Of a stretch of DNA of 64,000 bases, positions 33,631 through 41,293 are shown piece by piece. Source of the DNA: Paenibacillus mucilaginosus 3016. Its GTDB lineage: Bacteria; Bacillota; Bacilli; Paenibacillales; NBRC-103111. The translations under genes were made by a program, and so were the position numbers. Under the pieces are notes generated by a model that was not told the DNA's origin, made no database searches, and saw nothing but the letters and a program-made list of their open reading frames with translations. Within the stretch, counting starts at the first letter, position 1. The number at the start of each line of letters is the position of its first letter. The stretch lies in NCBI RefSeq assembly GCF_000250655.1, contig NC_016935.1, forward strand, positions 2,684,001 through 2,748,000, in the 5' to 3' direction.

Positions 33631-34212
33631 ATGATCCATCCCGATACCGATATCCGATATATTAACGATAAGGTAGGTCTAGGTGTAGTTGCGACAAAAT
33701 TCATCCCAAAGGGAACCATCGTCTGGATAGCGGATAGTTTAGACCTGGTCCTCGAGGAGGAATTTGTCCATTCTCTGGATGAGCTTCGTCAGAGAATGGT
33801 TTATAAATACACTTATCCAAACGGCGACGGACAGTATATCCTGAACTGGGATCATTCCAGGTATATGAATCACAGCTTTCGTCCGAACTGTATCGATACG
33901 GTATTTGAGTTTCAATTGGCGGCGAGGGATATTCACCCTGGTGAACAGCTGACCTCCGATTATGGAATCATGGGGGAAGACGAAGAATTTGAATGTGAAC
34001 CGGAAGAAGGCACAACCCGGACAAGAGTGACAGCGGAGGATTATTTAAGCTGCTATCAGGAATGGGATGAGTTGGCCAGGGAAGCATTCAAGGATTTCAA
34101 TCGTGTGGAACAGCCGCTGAAACACTTAATCCCGAAGGAGCTGATCGACGAAGTCAATGCGGTAGCCGAAGGAAGCAAACCGTTAAGCTCGATACTTCTG
34201 ATGTTTGAGTAA
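33631..34212 (+). CDS. SET-domain protein, putative protein lysine methyltransferase
   Basis: A 193-residue protein starting at ATG 33631, ten bases after AGGGGGG. SET-domain landmarks are GLGVVATKFIPKGTIVWIAD (residues 16-35; the G-x-G-(V/L)-x-A-x-x-x-I-x-x-G start), YMNHSFRPNC (78-87; the N-H-S-x-x-P-N motif that binds AdoMet and forms the pseudoknot) and GEQLTSDYG (104-112, with the catalytic tyrosine at 111). The post-SET part is a helical tail instead of a zinc-binding CxCxxxC. Bacterial SET proteins methylate protein lysines; the substrate here is unknown. It stands alone between a broken regulator and a dockerin relic, and looks less GC-rich than its neighbours. Confidence 0.85.
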   Translation: MIHPDTDIRYINDKVGLGVVATKFIPKGTIVWIADSLDLVLEEEFVHSLDELRQRMVYKYTYPNGDGQYILNWDHSRYMNHSFRPNCIDTVFEFQLAARDIHPGEQLTSDYGIMGEDEEFECEPEEGTTRTRVTAEDYLSCYQEWDELAREAFKDFNRVEQPLKHLIPKELIDEVNAVAEGSKPLSSILLMFE

Positions 34213-34244
34213 AACACGGGTTGACTTTGACTTCTATTGTCAAC

Positions 34245-34280
34245 AGAAAAACCGCTTTCAGCCTTTCAGCTGAGGGCGGT
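34245..34280 (-). terminator. Minus-strand terminator behind the dockerin relic
   Basis: ACCGC (34251-34255) with GCGGT (34276-34280) and inner CAGC/GCTG. On the minus strand the stem is followed by TTTTTCTG. It lies 13 bp past the stop of the dockerin relic and is probably that lost gene's own terminator. Confidence 0.55.
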
Positions 34281-34293
34281 CAGTGGAGCGAGG

Positions 34294-34395
34294 TTACGGC
34301 GTCTTCACCGCTTTCCTCGCTGTGTGAAGCGCATCTGCCATATCGATTTTTCCGTCATTGTTCAGATCATATTGGGGTTCAAACCCGGGCTGTCC
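34294..34395 (-). pseudogene. C-terminal dockerin fragment
   Basis: On the minus strand the last 33 codons before TAA (34294-34296) read GFEPQYDLNNDGKIDMADAL, then HTARKAVKTP. This is a dockerin calcium loop plus helix, closely matching GFDARYDLNRDGVIDRTDVE at the end of the 19077 protein. Upstream in the same frame the sequence loses protein character and no matching body was found within the window. It appears to be the tail of a deleted dockerin-bearing enzyme, still followed by its terminator. Confidence 0.6.
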
Positions 34396-34460
34396 GGCGG
34401 TAAGACCGTGCTGCTGGGAGGGGAGGGGGAAATCGCCCGCGGCGGTACTGGATAGCGGAA

Positions 34461-34503
34461 AATAAAAAAACGAGGCTGCCGCAGCATTGGACGGTGGCCT
34501 CGC
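34461..34503 (-). terminator. Terminator of the SRPBCC gene
   Basis: On the minus strand GCGAGGC, an imperfect inner stem and GCCTCG are followed by TTTTTTTATTTT. It begins about 14 bp after the stop of the gene at 34517. Confidence 0.75.
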
Positions 34504-34516
34504 TTTTGTGCTGATC

Positions 34517-34942
34517 TTAAGAAGCTTCACAATATTTTTTGAAATTATCCAAAAACGCCTGCCATCCTGCTTGCTGCATTTCGACGGGATTCTCGCCCTC
34601 CGCCTCAAAAACTTGGATTACCTTTGTGTCGCTGCCTTGACTGCTGAAAGTAACCGTAACTTTTCTTCCGTCTCCAAGCGTGTAGGAAATCAATTCATGC
34701 CATTGAACTTCGTCATACACTCCGCTGAAATCAAAGCCAAAGCTGCCGTCCTTCGCTTCCATCCGTGTAAGGAAGGTTCCGCCGGTCCTTAAATCATTTT
34801 CAGCCTTCGGCGCGTGCCATTCATCCGTTGCAAAAGACCACCCTGTAATATGCTGCGGCTCCGTCCAACAAGCCCATACTTTTTCGATCGGTGCATGTAC
34901 GGTAGTTTCTACGGTGATGGCTGCTTTCTGTTCTGCTGTCAT
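34517..34942 (-). CDS. SRPBCC (AHSA1-like) domain protein
   Basis: A 141-residue START/AHSA1-type protein. It opens TVETTVHAPIEKVWACWTEP, the typical first strand and helix, then HITGWSFATDEWHAP, and ends with GWQAFLDNFKKYCEAS, the long C-terminal helix. Fold members bind hydrophobic ligands in a deep cavity; no enzyme activity can be assigned. ATG 34942 is preceded by AAGGAG at a rather long distance (about 14 bases). It is a lone gene with its own terminator. Confidence 0.85.
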   Translation of the reverse strand: MTAEQKAAITVETTVHAPIEKVWACWTEPQHITGWSFATDEWHAPKAENDLRTGGTFLTRMEAKDGSFGFDFSGVYDEVQWHELISYTLGDGRKVTVTFSSQGSDTKVIQVFEAEGENPVEMQQAGWQAFLDNFKKYCEAS

Positions 34943-35146
34943 GGTGTTGCGATCAGCTCCTTCAATGGATTTTAGCTTACCGGTTAAATATACCATTGGA
35001 ATAAGAGAATGGGGTAGGGCAGATAGACTCAGGCATATCGTGATTTCCGGAAAGGCAGCCAGGTGTCCGCGGCTCTGCCAAGTTTACAAATTGACGATGA
35101 TTTTCTTTTTTGTAGATCGGTTTTTTGCGAAAATGCGGACCGTATT

Positions 35147-35161
35147 TTGAAACCGTTTCCT
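35147..35161 (+). promoter_or_regulatory. Candidate CcpA cre site
   Basis: TTGAAACCGTTTCCT fits every fixed position of WTGNAANCGNWNNCW. It abuts the -35 box at 35161, so CcpA bound here would block the promoter of the AraC regulator when glucose is available. Matched by eye only. Confidence 0.6.
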
Positions 35162-35188
35162 TGAATTCTGGGGAGGGTCGGCTATAAT
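35161..35188 (+). promoter_or_regulatory. Promoter of the 35 kb AraC regulator
   Basis: TTGAAT (35161-35166) and TATAAT (35183-35188) are 16 bp apart, about 34 bp before ATG 35222. Confidence 0.65.
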
Positions 35189-35221
35189 GTAGAAAAAATG
35201 CAGATTCGGGGAGCGCAGGAC

Positions 35222-37471
35222 ATGGTACGAAACTGGAAGCAGTGGAGCCGGAGCGTGGCGGTGAAGTGGATCGTATCCTACGCGGTGATCATGATCATTC
35301 CTGTTCTTATCAGTGCGGTCGTCTATATGCAGACCCGGGAGATCGTGGAATATGAGATTCGGCGCGCCAGCAATGCCATGCTGAATCAGGTCAAGTATGT
35401 GGTCGACAACGAGCTGAAGCAGACGGAGAAGCTGGCCGCCCAGCTCTCCATCGATCCGGAGATCAAACGCTTTCTGGAGCTTGGAGGCGATACGGAAGCG
35501 GCGCATTCGTTCCAGATTTATCAGACCGGGCAGGAGCTCAGCAAGTACAAGGCGCTGAACGATTTCGTCCAGGGGATTTACATCTATTCGAACCCGCTGA
35601 ACAAGGTGCTTTCGAGCGAGACCTACGCGGATGCCCCGATGTTCTATGAAGTGACGCACCGGTCGCCGGGCTTCACGTATGAGATGTGGTTATCCGCGGT
35701 CCGGGAGCCGGGCCGCAAGACCTACCGGCTCATGCCGGTCACCGACGCCGGAAGGATGGACGAGACGGTCGTCTTTCAGGAAACCCTGGCGAAGAAAGGG
35801 GAGAGCCGGCCGGCCGGAGCCCTGATGATGCCGATCAACCGGAACAAGATTCTGCATCTGCTCGAGAACGTGGACTGGGTGAACCAGGGCCGCATCTTCA
35901 TCATGGATGAGCAGAACCGGATTCTGTTCCAGAACCGTCAGGGCGGGAGCGTTCCCACCGCCTCCCCCGGCGTATCGGATGAGCCGGACAGCATCGTCTC
36001 CTCCCTGGATTCGGATACGGCCCGATGGCGTTACATCTCCGTCTTCCCGTCGGATATCTTCTGGGAGAAGGCGAGACAGATCCGCAACCTGAACCTGCTC
36101 GGTCTGCTCGTATGCTGCCTGATCGGAGCCGGCGTCATCTCGTACTTTGCCCGCAAGAACTATGGGCCGGTCCGGGAGCTCGTCCACGTCTTCTCCCGGT
36201 TCAAGAAGGACCGGGAGGAGAGCCCGACGGATGAATACACGTTCATCCGGGAGAATGTGCTCGCGGCGCTTCAGGAGCGGGAGGAGATGAACATCCGGCA
36301 GGACCAGCAGCTGCGCGTGCTGCAGGGATATTATCTGTCCCGCCTGCTCAAGGGACAGGCGGAGGAAGCGCTCTCCGCGGCGGAAGCGGCGAAGGGGTAC
36401 CGGCTGGGCTGGAAGTCGGAGGAGTTCGCCGTACTGCTCTTTCATCTGGAGCCCGGACAGGACGGCGGGATTGCGCTGGATCTGGCTCATTTTATCGTCT
36501 CGAATATTGTGATGGATCTCATCGGGCGGCGGCACGGCATCCACTTCGCCGATCTGGACGGGATGCTGGCCGGACTGATCAATATCCATCCGGAGCATGC
36601 CTCTGCCTGGAAGGATGATGTGGAGGAGGCGCTCGCCGAAGCCCTCGAATTCATCGGCGGGCGGTACCGTCTGTCCTTCACTGCGGCGGGAAGCGGGCGG
36701 CAGGACGGGCTGCAGGGCATTCACCAGGGGTTCCTGCAGGCGCTCGAGGCCCGGGAATACAGCCTGCTGCTCGAAGAGAGCGGCTTCATCTGGTACGAGG
36801 CGGTCAAGCCGGAAGAGACGGACTACTACGTGTCCATGAATGACGAGATGATCCTGATCAACCTCATCAAGAGCGGCGAGCAGGACAAGGCGGTTCAGAT
36901 GCTTGACGGGCTTATGGCCCAGGTCTTCGGTCAGCATGCGTCCATTGATATCATCCGCTGCGCGATGATCGATCTTGCGAGCACGATGCTCAAGACCCTT
37001 CCACAGGAAGCCCGACGGTCTGCCCAGTGGGAAGAGCGGCGTCCCGTGAAGCGGCTGCTCGCCTGCTCCACCCGAGCCGAATTCCGGCAGGTGCTCATGG
37101 AGATCGTGACGCTGGTGTGCGGGTGCGTCAGCGAGAAGCTCTCCCTTGCGGCGAACCCGGGTGTCGGCAGCCAGGTGGAGGAATACGTGAAGGCCAACTA
37201 TGCGGACGACAATCTCAGCGTATCGCTGATCGGCGCCCACTTCGGCATCACGCCCCAATATGTCTCGAAGCTGTTCAAGGAGCATGCGGGACAGGGGCTG
37301 CATGACTTCATCAGCCAGTACCGGGTCACACAGGCCAAGGGGCTGCTCGACCGCGGGTCTCCCATCGAAGAGACGGCGGCAAAGGTCGGCTTCTCCAGCA
37401 GCAGTGCCTTCATCCGGGTATTCAAGAAGTACGAGGGCATCACGCCCGGCAAGTACAAGAGCATTCAATAG
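35222..37471 (+). CDS. Membrane-bound AraC-family transcriptional regulator
   Basis: A 749-residue one-component regulator of the same design as the 7333 gene. A first helix (WIVSYAVIMIIPVLISAVVYM) is followed by an extracellular sensor to about residue 285, a second helix (LNLLGLLVCCLIGAGVISYFA), a GGDEF-like degenerate cytoplasmic linker, and a C-terminal AraC domain (LSVSLIGAHFGITPQYVSKL, then PIEETAAKVGFSSSSAFIRVF). ATG 35222 lies eight bases after GGGGAG. It directly precedes, and probably activates, the sugar ABC transporter and GH2 enzyme genes at 37646-43663. A terminator separates them, so those genes likely have their own promoter. The candidate cre site suggests catabolite repression of the regulator. 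Confidence 0.87.
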   Translation: MVRNWKQWSRSVAVKWIVSYAVIMIIPVLISAVVYMQTREIVEYEIRRASNAMLNQVKYVVDNELKQTEKLAAQLSIDPEIKRFLELGGDTEAAHSFQIYQTGQELSKYKALNDFVQGIYIYSNPLNKVLSSETYADAPMFYEVTHRSPGFTYEMWLSAVREPGRKTYRLMPVTDAGRMDETVVFQETLAKKGESRPAGALMMPINRNKILHLLENVDWVNQGRIFIMDEQNRILFQNRQGGSVPTASPGVSDEPDSIVSSLDSDTARWRYISVFPSDIFWEKARQIRNLNLLGLLVCCLIGAGVISYFARKNYGPVRELVHVFSRFKKDREESPTDEYTFIRENVLAALQEREEMNIRQDQQLRVLQGYYLSRLLKGQAEEALSAAEAAKGYRLGWKSEEFAVLLFHLEPGQDGGIALDLAHFIVSNIVMDLIGRRHGIHFADLDGMLAGLINIHPEHASAWKDDVEEALAEALEFIGGRYRLSFTAAGSGRQDGLQGIHQGFLQALEAREYSLLLEESGFIWYEAVKPEETDYYVSMNDEMILINLIKSGEQDKAVQMLDGLMAQVFGQHASIDIIRCAMIDLASTMLKTLPQEARRSAQWEERRPVKRLLACSTRAEFRQVLMEIVTLVCGCVSEKLSLAANPGVGSQVEEYVKANYADDNLSVSLIGAHFGITPQYVSKLFKEHAGQGLHDFISQYRVTQAKGLLDRGSPIEETAAKVGFSSSSAFIRVFKKYEGITPGKYKSIQ

Positions 37472-37494
37472 AGTTCATTCCATATAAGATGGGA

Positions 37495-37533
37495 AAAAGG
37501 CGACCGGTTTCAAACGAACGATCGTCTTTTTTT
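37495..37533 (+). terminator. Terminator of the 35 kb AraC regulator
   Basis: AAGGCGACCG pairs imperfectly with CGATCGTCTT and is followed by seven T. It isolates the regulator from the transporter operon. Confidence 0.7.
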
Positions 37534-37645
37534 CGTATGGTCGACGCAGTTGCGAAATTGAACATTGTCTCGGCGGAGCCCCGTGCCTTACAGTGGGGGA
37601 GCGGAAACACGAAGGCTAATCATACCATTGGTGGGGGAATGCTTG

Positions 37646-39244
37646 ATGAAGTCATGGACGAAACGAAAGCGGTATACTTCATTCACGATGATTCTCGGGT
37701 CGGCTCTGCTGGCCGCCGGATGTACCGGGGGGCAGGGCGGGGAGGAGGCGGCGAAGCCGCAGACCGAGGAGAGCGGCAAGAGCGCGAATGCGAATTTCAC
37801 TTATCCCATGCCGGGGAATATTGAACTGACTTATATGACGGAGGCGCTGGGGGGCATTCCCGCCAGGGCGCCGATCGACGACGAATACCAGAAGCGCACC
37901 GGCATCGCGATCAAGCATCTCGGCGGCACGCCGATGACCGATCAGAAGTTCAGCCTGCTGCTCGCCTCCGGCGAACTGCCGGATATTTTCCTCAATACGT
38001 GGCTGCAGTATCCGGGCGGACCGGACAAGGCGGTGGAGCAGGGGTATATTCTGAAGCTGAACGACCTCATCGACCAGCATGCGCCGAACCTCAAGAAAGC
38101 GCTTCAGGAGCATCCGGAGATCGACAAGATGATCAAGACCGATAACGGCACCTACTACGCGTTCCCGTTCATCCGCTCGGAGGCGGGCCGGGTGTACGGC
38201 GGTCCCATCATCCGCAAGGATTGGCTGGACGAGCTCGGGCTCAGCGTGCCGGAGACTATCGACGAATGGCATACGGTGCTCAAGGCCTTCAAGGAGAAGA
38301 AGAACGCCGCGGCGCCGGTCACCTTCCGCACGATGTTCCTGGGGGAGCGCACGGCCGGCTTCGCAGGCGCTTACGGTGTCATGGGCAACTACTACGTCAA
38401 GAACGGCAAGGTCGTCTACGGCTATCTCGAGCCGGAGTACAAGGAATACCTGAAGACGATGAACCAGTGGTACAAGGAAGGGCTGATTGACAAAGACTTC
38501 GCTTCGATCGATGCGGCGACGGTGGATAAGAAAATGACGTCGGGTGTCAGCGGAGCCACGTTCGGGTGGCAGTTCTATATCGAGAAGTATAACGCCGCCG
38601 CCCAGGCTGCCGATCCGAAGGCCAATTATGTCGCCGCGCCGTATCCGGTGCTGAAGAAAGGCACGAAGCCGGAATTCGGCCAGCTCGACAACGCGTATGC
38701 GGGCACGAGCTCTGCGGCCATCTCGGCGAAGACGAAGAACGTGGAGGCGGCCATGCGGTGGCTGGACTACGCTTATTCCGAGGAAGGCAGCATGCTCAAT
38801 ACGTTCGGCATCGAGGGCGTGACGTATGTGCTGAAGGACGGCAAGCCCGTATACAAGGATCTTGTCGTGAAGAATCCGGAGGGGCTCGGCAGCGACCAGG
38901 TCATGATGCAGTATGCCCACGGGACGAACTTCCCGATGATCCAGCGGGACAACCATCTGCCCGCCAAATACCAGCAGACCAAGGATGCCCTCGATATCTG
39001 GCGGAACACGAATCATGCCCAACATCTGCTGCCGCCGGTGACGCCGACCGCAGAGGAGGCCGATGAGATGGCGAGCATCATGAACGACATCAACGCCCTG
39101 GTCAAAGAGGCGGAGCTGAAGATCATCCTGGGCGCCGAGCCGGTGGAAGCCTATGACAAATATGTGGAGCAGATGAAGGGGCTCGGCATCGAGCGCGCGC
39201 TGGAGATTCAGCAGGCGGCGTACGAGCGCTACCTGAAGCGGTAA
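37646..39244 (+). CDS. Extracellular sugar-binding lipoprotein, LplA-like
   Basis: A 532-residue solute-binding protein. The signal peptide ends LLAAGC (Cys26). The mature domain shows TYMTEALGGIPARAPIDDEY and later IIRKDWLDELGLSVPETIDEW, characteristic of the large oligosaccharide-binding cluster. ATG 37646 follows GGGGGA by seven bases. It is the first gene of an operon with two permeases and a GH2 glycosidase, which suggests that the ligand is a beta-linked galactoside or glucuronide oligosaccharide. A modest inverted repeat (TCCGG/CCGGA near 39296-39315) in the 177-bp gap to the permease may lower downstream expression. Confidence 0.9.
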   Translation: MKSWTKRKRYTSFTMILGSALLAAGCTGGQGGEEAAKPQTEESGKSANANFTYPMPGNIELTYMTEALGGIPARAPIDDEYQKRTGIAIKHLGGTPMTDQKFSLLLASGELPDIFLNTWLQYPGGPDKAVEQGYILKLNDLIDQHAPNLKKALQEHPEIDKMIKTDNGTYYAFPFIRSEAGRVYGGPIIRKDWLDELGLSVPETIDEWHTVLKAFKEKKNAAAPVTFRTMFLGERTAGFAGAYGVMGNYYVKNGKVVYGYLEPEYKEYLKTMNQWYKEGLIDKDFASIDAATVDKKMTSGVSGATFGWQFYIEKYNAAAQAADPKANYVAAPYPVLKKGTKPEFGQLDNAYAGTSSAAISAKTKNVEAAMRWLDYAYSEEGSMLNTFGIEGVTYVLKDGKPVYKDLVVKNPEGLGSDQVMMQYAHGTNFPMIQRDNHLPAKYQQTKDALDIWRNTNHAQHLLPPVTPTAEEADEMASIMNDINALVKEAELKIILGAEPVEAYDKYVEQMKGLGIERALEIQQAAYERYLKR

Positions 39245-39421
39245 CGTTCGAAAGGGAATACCTCTTCACGCTAAACGCAAAGTCCGAAGGGCTGATCCGG
39301 AAGCTTCAAGCCGGAGCGGTACTTTTCAGGCGGAGACCGTGGACGCGGCCTTGGAGCCTGCCCAAGGCTGCCCTCCCCGGTTCCTGCCCATCATGAGCTG
39401 AATAAGGGACGGTGGTGTGAT

Positions 39422-40324
39422 TTGATCAGCTTAAGGAAAGACCTCACCCGCAACAAGTGGCTGTATCTCATGATGCTCCCTGTGCTGGTGCATTACATTG
39501 CCTTTCACTATGCGCCGATGTACGGCGCGATGATCGCCTTCAAGCAGTTTGTGCCGGCCAGGGGCATCTGGGGGAGCGAGTGGGTCGGGTTCAAGCACTT
39601 CGAGAGCTTCTTCTCGAGCATTTACTTCTTCCGGGTCATCAAGAATACGGTCCTGCTCAGCCTGACGAATCTCGTCTTCGGCTTTCCCGCCCCGATTATC
39701 CTCGCCCTGCTGCTGAACGAGCTGAAGAGCAGCCTCTTCCGGCGTATTACCCAGACGATCACGTACATGCCGCACTTCATCACCCTGGTCGTCGTGGCCG
39801 GCATTATCCGGTACTTCACCCTGTCCGACGGGCTGATCAACGACGTGATCGCCTTCTTCGGCGGGGAGCGGGCGGCGTTCCTGCAGCAGCCGGAATCCTT
39901 CCGGCCGATCTATGTTATCAGCGAGATCTGGCAGCAGGTCGGATGGGGCACGATCATCTATCTCGCGGCGATCGCCGGCATCGACCAGCAGCAGTATGAG
40001 GCGGCCAAGATCGACGGGGCCACGAAGCTCGGCCAGATCTGGCACATCACCCTGCCGGGCATCCTGCCCACGGTCATGATCATGCTGATCCTGGCACTCG
40101 GCAACCTGATGAATGTCGGCTTTGAGAAGATTATTCTGCTTTACAGCGCGAGTATCTACGAGACGGCGGACGTCATCTCGACCTTTGTGTACCGGAAGGG
40201 GATTCTGGAATTCAACTATGGCTACAGCACCGCCGTAGGGCTGTTCAATTCCCTGATCAATTTCGGCATTCTGCTGGCAGCCAACTACCTCAGCAAGAAG
40301 GTCAGCCAGAACAGCCTGTGGTAA
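39422..40324 (+). CDS. CUT1 sugar ABC transporter permease, LplB-like
   Basis: A 300-residue permease that opens LTRNKWLYLMMLPVLVHYIAF and carries the EAA loop YEAAKIDGATKLGQIWHITLP near residue 200. The start appears to be TTG 39422 after GGTGGTGTGA; no ATG exists before the first helix. It pairs with the permease at 40337 (12 bp gap). As elsewhere in this window the ATPase is missing and is presumably shared. It transports the ligand of the 37646 lipoprotein across the inner membrane. Confidence 0.9.
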   Translation: MISLRKDLTRNKWLYLMMLPVLVHYIAFHYAPMYGAMIAFKQFVPARGIWGSEWVGFKHFESFFSSIYFFRVIKNTVLLSLTNLVFGFPAPIILALLLNELKSSLFRRITQTITYMPHFITLVVVAGIIRYFTLSDGLINDVIAFFGGERAAFLQQPESFRPIYVISEIWQQVGWGTIIYLAAIAGIDQQQYEAAKIDGATKLGQIWHITLPGILPTVMIMLILALGNLMNVGFEKIILLYSASIYETADVISTFVYRKGILEFNYGYSTAVGLFNSLINFGILLAANYLSKKVSQNSLW

Positions 40325-40336
40325 GGAGGGATTTCG

Positions 40337-41215
40337 GTGATCAAACCGACACTGGGCGAACGTATATTTGATATCGTCAACTATTTGATCATGATTGTAT
40401 TGATCATAGCAACACTGTATCCCCTGCTGTATATCTTGTTCTCGTCGCTGAGCGACGGCAACCGGCTGATCTCCTTCGACGGAATCCTGCTCTGGCCCCA
40501 GGGCTTTTCCCTGGACGGCTACAAGGCGGTATTCAGCAACGCAGCCCTGATGCAGGGCTTCAAAAACACGCTCTTCGTGCTGATTGTCGGCGTGGCGATT
40601 AACCTGACGATGACCTCGCTCGGCGCCTACTTCCTTTCCCGGGACGATGTGAAGCTGAGCAGGCCGATCATGATGTTCGTCGTGTTCACGATGTTTTTCC
40701 AGGGGGGACTGATTCCCTTCTATCTCATCGTGAAGGCGTACGGGCTGACCAATACGCTGTGGTCGCTGATTCTTCCGTCGGCCGTGAGCACCTTCAACCT
40801 GATCATCATGCGGACGTACTTCCAGTCGCTGCCGAAGGAGCTAGAAGAATCGGCGTTCCTGGACGGGGCCGGGCACTTCACGATCCTCTTCCGCATCTTC
40901 ATCCCGCTCTCGATGCCGGTGGTGGCCGTGATGATCCTGTACTACGGGGTTGGTCATTGGAACAGCTGGTTCTCCGCCATGATCTTCCTGCGGGATCAGA
41001 CTTTGTTCCCTGTTCAACTGGTGGTCCGCAATATAATTCTGGAAAATGATAACGCCAATATGATAGGGACGACGACGCTGGCGCAGAGCCAGAGCGTGGC
41101 CGAGACGCTGAAGTATGCGGCGATCATGGTGACGACGGGGCCGATCCTGCTGCTGTATCCCTTCCTGCAGAAGTACTTTGTCAAAGGAGTTATGGTAGGC
41201 GCGTTAAAGGGCTGA
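40337..41215 (+). CDS. CUT1 sugar ABC transporter permease, YtcP-like
   Basis: A 292-residue permease with the EAA loop ESAFLDGAGHFTILFRIFIPL and the C-terminal GVMVGALKG tail of its family. It starts at GTG 40337 after GGAGGG. It forms a heterodimer with the preceding permease and is followed after 78 bp by the GH2 enzyme, with GAGG as that gene's ribosome site, so the four genes very probably form one operon. Confidence 0.9.
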   Translation: MIKPTLGERIFDIVNYLIMIVLIIATLYPLLYILFSSLSDGNRLISFDGILLWPQGFSLDGYKAVFSNAALMQGFKNTLFVLIVGVAINLTMTSLGAYFLSRDDVKLSRPIMMFVVFTMFFQGGLIPFYLIVKAYGLTNTLWSLILPSAVSTFNLIIMRTYFQSLPKELEESAFLDGAGHFTILFRIFIPLSMPVVAVMILYYGVGHWNSWFSAMIFLRDQTLFPVQLVVRNIILENDNANMIGTTTLAQSQSVAETLKYAAIMVTTGPILLLYPFLQKYFVKGVMVGALKG

Positions 41216-41293
41216 GCAGCGCGGACAGTGAACGGTTGTGTGATAATGAGGCAAATGAGACACGATCCCAAAAACCCATGAAGAGGTGTACCC

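Noticed and set aside
35690-37468. 592-codon minus-strand frame opposite the 35 kb AraC gene
   Set aside because: A shadow of GC-rich third positions; the composition is low-complexity and unlike a folded protein.
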